This document shows, piece after piece, positions 6,835 to 13,328 of a DNA stretch of 15,998 nucleotides. The stretch lies in contig JAUXDO010000018.1 in the NCBI GenBank assembly GCA_030618315.1, positions 1-15,998 of the forward strand, given 5' to 3'. This DNA comes from Candidatus Peregrinibacteria bacterium (lineage in GTDB: Bacteria > Patescibacteriota > Gracilibacteria > UM-FILTER-43-11). Positions within the stretch are counted from its first letter, which is position 1; every line of letters starts with the position of its first letter. Below the pieces are notes generated by a model that saw nothing but the letters and a program-made list of their open reading frames with translations, was not told where the DNA came from and did no database searches. The position numbers and the translations under genes were made by a program.

Positions 6835-7611
6835 TTAGGAATCCAGATCTTCGGCTTCTCCAATTAAATGATACGCATATACAGAGAAATTACCTTTGTA
6901 AATACCCTGCCCTTCTTCAATTTCTAACGTCATTATATCCATAATACGCTGTGATCTTCTTATAGATTCAATAAAACCCATAACCTGAGCAAGACTTGAT
7001 TCTACTGAGAATGAGTATTCATACACATCTGCAACTCCAAGTAATTCATCATAATAAAATTGTGTTTCCGGCACTAAGCGTATTCCGATGGAATTAACAA
7101 TAACGCTACTATTTTTTGCCATGCTTTCAATCATGGAAATAATTTCTTCCGCCTTTTCATCAGCACTTGGTACAGCAGAATATACTATGTTGATTTTTTC
7201 TGCCAAGGCGACCCTATCCTTATCCAACTTCTCAAGAAACACATTATTCTGTTCCTCCATTTGAATAACAAGCTCCTGCTCACTAATGTCATTCTTTAGC
7301 TGGTCGATTTTTTCAAAGAATGCAGATCCGTTTTTCCATATGACTAGCAGTACGATGATCAGAACAATGGTCAGAATTAAATTTGTACGCTCCGTTGCGG
7401 AATTACGTCTTTTAATGTGAGTCAGAGCATCAAGAACATTCGATGATGCATCTGGCTTTAACTTTAAAATAAATTTTGTAATTCTTGAATCTGAACCAAG
7501 TTTTTTTTCACAGAATGAATGAATCTTTCCGTGTATTCGGCCCAGCCCCTTTAGCTCTTCAGATTCTTTGTTTGGGATTTCAAAATCCGGGAAATTGTTA
7601 TTATCAACCAT
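6835..7611 (-). CDS. pilO: PilO-like alignment-complex protein
   Basis: The 258-residue protein has a long cytoplasmic N-terminus (1-75), one transmembrane helix (77-92), a heptad-rich coiled coil (about 95-145) and a C-terminal ferredoxin-like domain (about 148-250). The domain ends with the PilO-type phrase VMGFIESIRRSQRIMDIMTLEI at 210-231. PilO pairs with PilN through the coiled coils and ferredoxin folds and helps couple the cytoplasmic PilM/PilB/PilC machinery to the outside. The 75-residue cytoplasmic extension is longer than in typical PilO, which has only a short tail there; it may contact PilM or another cytoplasmic partner. The gene follows the PilN-SLH gene, with heptad array F in the gap. 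No Shine-Dalgarno sequence is visible. Confidence 0.8.
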   Translation of the reverse strand: MVDNNNFPDFEIPNKESEELKGLGRIHGKIHSFCEKKLGSDSRITKFILKLKPDASSNVLDALTHIKRRNSATERTNLILTIVLIIVLLVIWKNGSAFFEKIDQLKNDISEQELVIQMEEQNNVFLEKLDKDRVALAEKINIVYSAVPSADEKAEEIISMIESMAKNSSVIVNSIGIRLVPETQFYYDELLGVADVYEYSFSVESSLAQVMGFIESIRRSQRIMDIMTLEIEEGQGIYKGNFSVYAYHLIGEAEDLDS

Positions 7612-7617
7612 AATATA

Positions 7618-7652
7618 TTAGTTGTTAGTTGTTAGTTATTAGTTGTTGGATA
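7618..7652. repeat. Heptad array F (TTAGTTG units)
   Basis: Five 7-bp units: TTAGTTG (7618-7624), TTAGTTG, TTAGTTA, TTAGTTG (7639-7645) and the degenerate TTGGATA. In TAG phase the unit is TAGTTGT. It has the same period and TAG anchor as arrays A-E but lacks their GCGG. There is no inverted arm. It fills the 41-base junction between the PilN-SLH and PilO-like genes. Confidence 0.8.
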
Positions 7653-8924
7653 CTATTGTAAATAGTAAAACTTAAGCTTCCATATCCAATAGCAGATCTC
7701 AGCTCTGGTTACTTTTTGGTTAGGTTTTAATTTATTTTCATTCTCTATTAAAAATGCCTTACTAAAGAATCCATTATCAATTGCTACTCGGACAATAGGA
7801 TAGATATCGTCCTGAGGTGTTATATCTTCAAATGGTAAAATTATTGGTCTTCTCTCGTCTTCTTCATTTTCTGTATTTTCCTGATCCATGCCTTCTGACG
7901 CATCACTTTCAGCAAACTGATTTTCCGGCAATTCTTCAAAGATTTTAAGTATAGTTTTTAATGCTTCTATCCTTGTAATTGATTGATCCGGATGAAATTT
8001 TGAAGCTTCATCCCCCTCCGCTATGCCCATTTTATTTGCAAGCTGAATATACTGGTAATGCCAATCTTTTTCAGATAAATCAACATATTTTTCATATTCT
8101 TCTATTGATATTGTGTCATTTGATAAAAATTCAAATAATGCGACCTTAAAAAATTCCGCACGATTGATTGACTTATCCGGCCTAAAAAATGCATCCGGAT
8201 ATCCTTCTATACTACCTGCCAATGTTAAATCCCTGATTGCCTGTGAATAATATAAATGCGGACCTACATCCGGATATGGCATTGGGTTCTGCCAAAATAT
8301 CGGATCTAATTTATACTGCAAAACAAGTGAATAAACTTCCTCAATATTAAAACCTCCCCACCTGTTCTTTTTCTTTCGTACTGTGCGCTGTGCGCCCGAT
8401 GGTATCTGAACCTCAGTAAACATCCTTGGGACGACCGTATTATCATCAAGTGCGTTTTTATCGTACCCCTTGTCTTTAAAACTTTTTAAAACCCTTCCTA
8501 GCGATGCATAATCAATTGATTCAACAGGCATTGTAATTAAACCTTTATTATTTACCTGAAATTTTGTTACGTGAGTATCGTTTGGAAGCAGTCTTCTCAA
8601 ATCATCCAAAACCTGACTAAAATTAAATACCAGATATGGATTTTCAAGTTCTTCGTCTTCAAACGCATTAGTCACATTTTTTCTTGCCTCGAGAACGATA
8701 TTAAGCGCATATAGCCCGTCACGATACTTATTTATCTGCTCAAGTAAATCTTTTTTGTCCTCCTGAACAGCTCTAAGTTCTTCTATTTTTGAATCACTTT
8801 TTTCAAATTCAATATTCAGAGGTCTCATGACTCCAATGCGAAAAACTGCATATCCAAGAACAAATATTACTATTAATGAGCTTAGAATAATCGTTGTTAC
8901 TTTTGATTGTTTAGCTTCTGTCAT
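7653..8924 (-). CDS. PilN-like protein fused to three C-terminal SLH domains
   Basis: The 423-residue protein starts with a short cytoplasmic tail, one transmembrane helix (about 10-30) and a coiled coil (about 38-80). A PilN-like module follows at 98-205; its phrase LRRLLPNDTHVTKFQVNNKG and the later SLGRVLKSFKDKGY fit the PilN ferredoxin-like fold. Three S-layer homology repeats come next: about 217-268 (YPDV, GYPDAFFRPDKSINRAEFFK), 279-331 (KYVDL, GIAEGDEASKFHPDQSITR) and 363-418 (FEDI, LKPNQKVTRAE), with an acidic linker at 338-360 between the second and third. PilN aligns the pilus machine with PilO; SLH domains bind secondary cell-wall polymer or S-layer-associated material. This protein could therefore tie the pilus base to the cell envelope. 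The N-terminal assignment rests on layout and neighbours, the SLH assignment on motifs. It follows the PilW-like gene by 17 bases. Confidence 0.85.
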   Translation of the reverse strand: MTEAKQSKVTTIILSSLIVIFVLGYAVFRIGVMRPLNIEFEKSDSKIEELRAVQEDKKDLLEQINKYRDGLYALNIVLEARKNVTNAFEDEELENPYLVFNFSQVLDDLRRLLPNDTHVTKFQVNNKGLITMPVESIDYASLGRVLKSFKDKGYDKNALDDNTVVPRMFTEVQIPSGAQRTVRKKKNRWGGFNIEEVYSLVLQYKLDPIFWQNPMPYPDVGPHLYYSQAIRDLTLAGSIEGYPDAFFRPDKSINRAEFFKVALFEFLSNDTISIEEYEKYVDLSEKDWHYQYIQLANKMGIAEGDEASKFHPDQSITRIEALKTILKIFEELPENQFAESDASEGMDQENTENEEDERRPIILPFEDITPQDDIYPIVRVAIDNGFFSKAFLIENENKLKPNQKVTRAEICYWIWKLKFYYLQ

Positions 8925-8941
8925 TATTTATTAATTAATGG

Positions 8942-9580
8942 TTAAAGACTGGCTGTTTTGTAACTACTAGGAACTGTGTTACGCAACGTATAAGTTGTTA
9001 TATATGATGCACGAATATTTTTATGAGCCATTAGATCACCTTCTTCAACGCTGGTATCTCCAAATGGATATCTATGACGTACCCGAATGTACAATTTTAT
9101 ATATGGCTGTAAATCACTATCTCCACTTACTCTTGGATCTTTTGGGATTTCAATGTCGAAGTCTTCTACAACTGTTTCTGAAGTGTGAATTGGGAACTCT
9201 GCTCCATTGCTGAATTTAATCATCAGCCTTGCTATATCACTATTTTCACCGGATGACTCGTAGTCACTGCGGAAAATTGTAAAATACTGTGTCTCTGCCC
9301 TGTCTGTAAAAATTGATATTGAATCTACCTCATCCTGCACTCCCTCTTCTGGATTTTCGCTATCGTATTCGCTATTGTCTGCATTAGTTTCATCGTAATT
9401 AATTGCAAAGCCGGAACGTATCAATCCTGGAATTCCGCTATTTAGCACTGCACTCGCTTCGAAATTAATATCTTTTTTGTAACGAATGACTTCTTTGAAG
9501 TGATAAACAGAAAATAAATTATTCATTAGTATCGCCGATATGATTCCAAAGAATCCAATTACAATTATTAGCTCTATCAA
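8942..9580 (-). CDS. PilW/PulJ-like prepilin whose leader is encoded by a heptad array
   Basis: From the TTG at 9580-9578 the product is 212 residues, starting with the pilin helix (IELIIVIGFFGIISAILM). In-frame codons just upstream read NLKSKINGGFTLIE, so the true prepilin includes GGFTLIE with Glu at +5 and a lysine-rich leader. The frame stays open to a TAA at 9649-9647. No ATG, GTG or TTG exists in any frame from 9581 to 9738, so a full prepilin would need a rare start such as ATA (9637-9635) or ATC (9619-9617 or 9598-9596). Heptad array G covers exactly these leader codons. A GGAGG lies 7 bases before the TTG but may simply encode Gly-Gly. The long polar C-domain fits a PilW/PulJ-type minor pilin. 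The gene lies between the PilV-like and PilN-SLH genes. Confidence 0.75.
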   Translation of the reverse strand: MIELIIVIGFFGIISAILMNNLFSVYHFKEVIRYKKDINFEASAVLNSGIPGLIRSGFAINYDETNADNSEYDSENPEEGVQDEVDSISIFTDRAETQYFTIFRSDYESSGENSDIARLMIKFSNGAEFPIHTSETVVEDFDIEIPKDPRVSGDSDLQPYIKLYIRVRHRYPFGDTSVEEGDLMAHKNIRASYITTYTLRNTVPSSYKTASL

Positions 9581-9595
9581 TGTAAAACCTCCGTT

Positions 9596-9637
9596 GATTT
9601 TAGATTTAAGATTAGTGATTAGCGATTTGAGATTTAT
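9596..9637. repeat. Heptad array G (GATTNNN units) in the PilW-like leader
   Basis: Six consecutive 7-bp units: GATTTTA, GATTTAA, GATTAGT, GATTAGC, GATTTGA, GATTTAT. Read on the minus strand they encode the leader residues of the PilW-like prepilin (INLKSLITNLKSKI). Unit content differs from TAGCGGN, although in TAG phase one unit reads TAGCGAT, which also occurs in array D 45 bp away. No inverted arm is present. Confidence 0.8.
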
Positions 9638-9664
9638 ATAATAAAATTAACTTTTGAGATCTTA

Positions 9665-9733
9665 TAGCGATTAGTAGCTAGCGGTTAGCGGTTAGCTTTT
9701 AAGCTACCCGCTAGTCGCTAAACGCTAACCGCT
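9665..9733. repeat. Heptad array D: hairpin related to arrays B and C
   Basis: Left arm TAGCGAT (9665-9671), TAGTAGC, TAGCGGT, TAGCGGT, TAGC (9693-9696); loop TTTTAA (9697-9702); right arm 9703-9733. The right arm has the same heptad order and off-consensus bases as B and C (GCTACCC GCTAGTC GCTAAAC), differing by one base inside the arm. The unit TAGTAGC is shared with B. It lies 9 bases after the PilV-like stop codon and 28 bases before array G. There is no T-run on the minus strand. Confidence 0.92.
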
Positions 9734-9742
9734 GTTATCATA

Positions 9743-10243
9743 TTATTGAGTTGTTTGCGCTAAATATGTGCTATAAGAAATAATCTCTTTGCCAATACTG
9801 CAATCTGTTACATCACCCCATCTAACTGAAGAATAAACCTCCTTAATACTCTCTCCATCTCCCAAAAGGCTGATTGTTCGGCAGTATGTTGTGTTAGGCT
9901 CCTCGTTCATAAATATTTCTTCATTATCCCCTTCAATTAACTGATAGGCATCCCCGCTTTTTTTAAAAACAAAATTTCCTTTTTTACTGCCAATTGATGT
10001 AAGAAAACCAGTTTCTCTATTTCTGTTAACAGCGGTCTGACGGATCTGTTTTACTAACTCAATTCCTTCTACGGCTAAAAAATGAGCACGGGTCCGCACA
10101 ATCTGCTCATTTGTCTTTAAAAGTAAAAAGTTAACCGTAGCCCAGGTCAATGCAATAAAAATACCAACGATACTAAAAGTTATTAAACTTTCTACGAATG
10201 TAAAACCGGATTTATTGCCAATGGTTTTCCGCATATTTAACAT
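9743..10243 (-). CDS. PilV-like prepilin
   Basis: A 166-residue prepilin starting at ATG 10243-10241; a second in-frame ATG is at codon 4, so the exact start could be either. The leader MLNMRKTIGNKSG is basic and ends in Gly13, followed by FTFVES with Phe14 and Glu18. A hydrophobic helix to about residue 37 follows, then AHFLAVEGIELVKQIRQ, a phrase typical of PilV/GspI-like minor pilins. Near the C-terminus YSSVRWGDVTDCS matches the 'V.W.' end of this class. Two cysteines (TTYCRT and TDCS) may pair. The likely role is a tip-complex minor pilin with the PilW-, PilX- and FimT-like proteins. It is the first gene after the 288-base gap and lies about 35 bases downstream of the expected transcription start of a good promoter, so it probably opens the pilin operon. 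Confidence 0.85.
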   Translation of the reverse strand: MLNMRKTIGNKSGFTFVESLITFSIVGIFIALTWATVNFLLLKTNEQIVRTRAHFLAVEGIELVKQIRQTAVNRNRETGFLTSIGSKKGNFVFKKSGDAYQLIEGDNEEIFMNEEPNTTYCRTISLLGDGESIKEVYSSVRWGDVTDCSIGKEIISYSTYLAQTTQ

Positions 10244-10284
10244 AATATTTTACGCGGGGAGGGGGTTTTAACTTAAAGGTTATT

Positions 10285-10313
10285 ATTTTAGACTATTTTT
10301 AGAATTTTGTCAA
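10285..10313 (-). promoter_or_regulatory. Sigma70-like promoter for the pilin operon
   Basis: On the minus strand a perfect TTGACA (10313-10308) is followed after exactly 17 bases by TAAAAT (10290-10285). Transcription would start near 10278, leaving a leader of about 35 bases before the PilV-like gene. This is the best promoter match I found and it sits in the longest gap. A promoter here would make 10243 to about 1 a separate transcription unit from pilB. Confidence 0.55.
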
Positions 10314-10378
10314 GGGTATTTTGTGGTGGTGAAAAAGAGTAAATACTTTTTTGTAAATACTACTAAATTAATTATTTT

Positions 10379-10453
10379 TTATTCTTCCTCTTTTTGTAGA
10401 CTATGACAAAAGGAAAAGGTAAGGACAATGGATAGCATTATAAATAATCTCAT
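10379..10453 (-). pseudogene. 24-codon remnant of a duplicated secreted-protein start
   Basis: ATG 10453-10451 opens MRLFIMLSIVLTFSFCHSL and ends KEEE at TAA 10381-10379. The first residues and the preceding bases match the start of the 525-residue gene (MRLFRILSL): 10431-10468 and 13241-13278 agree at 34 of 38 positions, including 27 of 28 around the ATG. The peptide looks like a signal sequence with a cysteine but has no mature domain. It is either the leftover of a duplicated gene or a small exported peptide. I favour a remnant because the similarity stops after about ten codons. Confidence 0.45.
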
Positions 10454-10531
10454 ATGTGATAATTAATATATTATCTGTTTATAATGTATAGTTGCAAAAA
10501 TATAATTTACCTAAAAAAAATAATAAATCCA

Positions 10532-11635
10532 TTAAAGAGCGAATTTCATCTCGCCCCCAAAAATAAGGGTGGTTAAAATAATAAAACTAAAATAGAAAAT
10601 AACCGGAGCCAATATTGTTCCTAATATAATTAATATATAGCCTCTTTTTGAGTATATTTTATAAAGAATAATTTGAATGATGATTGATACAAGCAAAAGT
10701 AATATTGTTAAACGAACCTGATCAGGACGCCATATCGATATTGTTTCAGTTATATAAAAAAATAATAAATAAAGTATTAACTGAATCTTAAGAGCAATTG
10801 TATATTTTATTCTTGTAATCAGCTTCATAACAAATGCCACAAAGGCTGACATCATAAGTATCATTGGTAAAAACATAAGAATAGTAGGAAGCATTACTTC
10901 GGTAAATATTATTCCATCATTACTCTTTTTTTCACCCTTGGGCGGCAAGCCAACTATAAAATGTCTTTCAATCAATCTATCTGTCGTTTCCATTAATAAT
11001 GTACCTTCTACAAGGTAACCCTCATAATTCAAATCAAATTTTCCAAGGACGATTCTTCCCTTAAAATATTCTGATGCACTATCGGGTGTTGTTGCAGTAT
11101 CTGCCCAATACTTCCTATCCAATGGGTGCAACTCCCCATCTATAATAACTTTCGACCCTCCCATTAAATCGATATCACCAATGTCAATAATCAGTTCATC
11201 ATGCGAATTTACCATTTTAGCGTTTTTTATAACAGCCTTTGATATTTTTTTATACGACTCCTGAGCAATAAACGCATCTTTGTCTTTCTGTGTAATTTCA
11301 TTATGTTCCGCATCAACATCAGGTAATGCATGAATAACAAGTTGATATGGGCTTCCATAGACAGTTTTGTAACCTGAAAAATCTCGTGTATGTATTGTGC
11401 TGGTTAATAGGTCAACATCTATGTGTATATACTCATCTGAATATATTTCATTAAGATCATAACTTCTACTAATTGTTACGTCATTATGAATTCTGATTAC
11501 ATATGCAAAAAGCAGAACAAGAAGCACAAACAATATAAAAAATGCTGGTATTTTATCCTTTTTTGACCAAAACAAGGATGGACTTTTGACCATTAGTTTT
11601 TTTAGAAAATTTGTGAAGGATGTCGGTATTTTCAT
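10532..11635 (-). CDS. Polytopic membrane protein of unknown function
   Basis: A 367-residue protein with a basic cytoplasmic start, a transmembrane helix at about 30-48, a soluble domain of about 195 residues (50-245), then four hydrophobic helices at about 246-270, 277-297, 307-327 and 333-358. The soluble part is predicted outside and carries charged beta-like segments (ELIIDIGDIDLMGG, SKVIIDGEL, GRIVLGKFDLNYEGYL, GTLLMETTDRL). No catalytic motif is visible and I do not recognise the family. The TMMx1-domain-TMMx4 layout resembles many envelope proteins of unknown role. It lies between the cysteine-rich secreted protein and the pilin operon, so it may belong with pilB and the 525-residue gene as one envelope module. 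The start at 11635 follows a TAA-rich AT leader without a Shine-Dalgarno sequence. Confidence 0.7.
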   Translation of the reverse strand: MKIPTSFTNFLKKLMVKSPSLFWSKKDKIPAFFILFVLLVLLFAYVIRIHNDVTISRSYDLNEIYSDEYIHIDVDLLTSTIHTRDFSGYKTVYGSPYQLVIHALPDVDAEHNEITQKDKDAFIAQESYKKISKAVIKNAKMVNSHDELIIDIGDIDLMGGSKVIIDGELHPLDRKYWADTATTPDSASEYFKGRIVLGKFDLNYEGYLVEGTLLMETTDRLIERHFIVGLPPKGEKKSNDGIIFTEVMLPTILMFLPMILMMSAFVAFVMKLITRIKYTIALKIQLILYLLFFYITETISIWRPDQVRLTILLLLVSIIIQIILYKIYSKRGYILIILGTILAPVIFYFSFIILTTLIFGGEMKFAL

Positions 11636-11685
11636 GTAATTTAATATTTATAATATGGAATTAATAATATGTTTTTATTGTATCA

Positions 11686-13263
11686 TTAAAAGCTAAACCA
11701 TCCACTAATCTTAGCGCCTATTGAACTTGTAATTTCTTTTGTTTTTTTAGCCGCCTTATTAACTGCGTCTTTAGTGTCACTATAAGCTTCTGTTATTTCA
11801 GCCTTGACCTTATCAACTGTTTCTACAACAAATGTCTTTGTTTCATTATATGTTTCCACAATTTCAGTTTTTACCTCATTAATCTTTTCCTTTGTTTCCT
11901 CTTTTACTTCGTAAGTAATAATCTGAATTTCGTCAATGATAGTGTGAGCACAATATTCTGTACCTGAACACGTAATTCTTGAAGCTTTATTGGTTATATC
12001 TCCTTCTCCATTTCCCCATCTACCATAAGGCACAATGTCATATGTAAAATGTCCAGCATAGTCATCCGGACTTTGCATATTGAATGTGCCGTAATTTGTT
12101 GGATTTGTAACAAGATTCTCATCTGAGTCATACACAGCTTCTGATAACTTATCCGGACTAATCATTTTTTTGTTATTTAAATTTTCCAATCCGATTCTAT
12201 GAAAAACTGATTTTGAATCACTCATCTGTGTCCATCCTAAGTCAATAGCCTTTTTGTATGTAGGCGGAGACTGCATGTTATTATTTCGGTTTGCATTATC
12301 TTCCTTACTAGGTATCTCATTATTCATAAATTGTTTTAAAATATCCATAACTATAGCAGACGTAACGCCATCGTCGTCATCATCGTCATCCTCTTCATCT
12401 CCTAATTCATCAACAGATTTTCTATCACACACACCCGCTCTAAATGCACTTGATCCACAACGAACAAGATATGACTCTAATCCATAATTTTTAGCTAATA
12501 ATGACCTGTAAGTAGCCAATGTAGCGTCAAAATATGCTTTTAATTTTACATATGTTCCTGCTGGAAAAGCCGTACAAGATGCACTGGAGCTTAAATTCTT
12601 ACAACCTCTAACGGATACAATTAATCTATGTGGATAATCATACTTAACCTCTGAATTATTTTGTGAATCTTTATAGGAATCCCAATTGGCACCAGTGTCA
12701 TCCTTAAAAATTCCATGCCCAACACCAGAATCCTCAGAATAAGGTAATCCATTAACAAAAGTATTATCCACATCATCTTGATAAACCACTCCACCCCCGT
12801 AATCTCCCTCATCTTCATCAATCACAAAACTGTAAGGAATATATTTAATTTCACCATTATAAGTAACTTCCTGCCAAAGTGATGAGTATCCATAAAAAGT
12901 TCCCAATACAGGACCTCCTGTTGTTGTTACCTGCGTACCGGAAACGTCATGACAACTTGATTGCGATGGTGAATCGCAGATTATTGTTGGGGTGACTGTT
13001 ATGTTTTCTGTTCCACTAAATGAATCTTGTTCAGGATAAGCTGTTGTTGGATATGTTGGATTTGTGGAATATGTTGGACTAGTTTGTGTTTTAGAAAAGG
13101 TTGATTCTCCTGCACTGTATTCAATTCCATCAATTATTATTGTGTCATTGGTCATATATCCTTCATCCGCCATGACAGACAGGTATACATTCAGAAAATT
13201 CTGACCTACTAATAATGTCAGTATAAAAACAAATGTCAGTGATAATATTCTAAATAATCTCAT
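11686..13263 (-). CDS. Secreted cysteine-paired protein with C-terminal 11-residue-repeat helix
   Basis: The 525-residue product begins with a signal peptide (about 1-32: MRLFRILSLTFVFILTLLVG). A Thr/Ser/Pro/Tyr-rich linker follows (about 52-80), then a globular region with eight cysteines in four close pairs (96/104, 221/230, 269/279, 432/438), which suggests disulfides outside the membrane. Seven consecutive Asp lie at 292-298 after Asp-Glu-Glu, a possible cation-binding or flexible acidic linker, coded by a run of GAT/GAC triplets. A phrase starting NMQSP occurs at 329 and again at 395. Residues 454-508 form five consecutive 11-residue units, each starting with Lys and rich in Glu, Thr and Val, as in LEA-like or YtxH-like amphipathic helices. 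It lies between pilB and a polytopic membrane protein. I do not recognise the family, and an envelope or surface role is inferred from export and context. Confidence 0.75.
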   Translation of the reverse strand: MRLFRILSLTFVFILTLLVGQNFLNVYLSVMADEGYMTNDTIIIDGIEYSAGESTFSKTQTSPTYSTNPTYPTTAYPEQDSFSGTENITVTPTIICDSPSQSSCHDVSGTQVTTTGGPVLGTFYGYSSLWQEVTYNGEIKYIPYSFVIDEDEGDYGGGVVYQDDVDNTFVNGLPYSEDSGVGHGIFKDDTGANWDSYKDSQNNSEVKYDYPHRLIVSVRGCKNLSSSASCTAFPAGTYVKLKAYFDATLATYRSLLAKNYGLESYLVRCGSSAFRAGVCDRKSVDELGDEEDDDDDDDGVTSAIVMDILKQFMNNEIPSKEDNANRNNNMQSPPTYKKAIDLGWTQMSDSKSVFHRIGLENLNNKKMISPDKLSEAVYDSDENLVTNPTNYGTFNMQSPDDYAGHFTYDIVPYGRWGNGEGDITNKASRITCSGTEYCAHTIIDEIQIITYEVKEETKEKINEVKTEIVETYNETKTFVVETVDKVKAEITEAYSDTKDAVNKAAKKTKEITSSIGAKISGWFSF

Positions 13264-13328
13264 ATGTGATGATTAATAGACTATTTCTTTTGTTTTTGTT
13301 TGCAGGTATATTGTAGCAGTTTTTTGCT

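Larger units (their letters stand above)
10244..10531. other. 288-base intergenic region between two gene modules
   Basis: The longest gene-poor stretch in the window, almost entirely A/T apart from a C/G-rich run at 10251-10265. It holds a sigma70-like promoter at 10285-10313, a short direct repeat (AGTATTTAC on the minus strand, around 10340-10365) and a decayed copy of the start of the 525-residue gene, with a 24-codon reading frame (10379-10453). I see no convincing intrinsic terminator for the upstream gene. Confidence 0.6.

Noticed and set aside
9580..9593. GGAGG before TTG as proof that the PilW-like protein starts at the TTG
   Set aside because: The same bases encode the Gly-Gly of the prepilin motif, and this start would remove the leader and cleavage site.
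12254..12487. Plus-strand reading frame with a poly-serine run
   Set aside because: It is the antisense shadow of the poly-Asp codons in the 525-residue gene.
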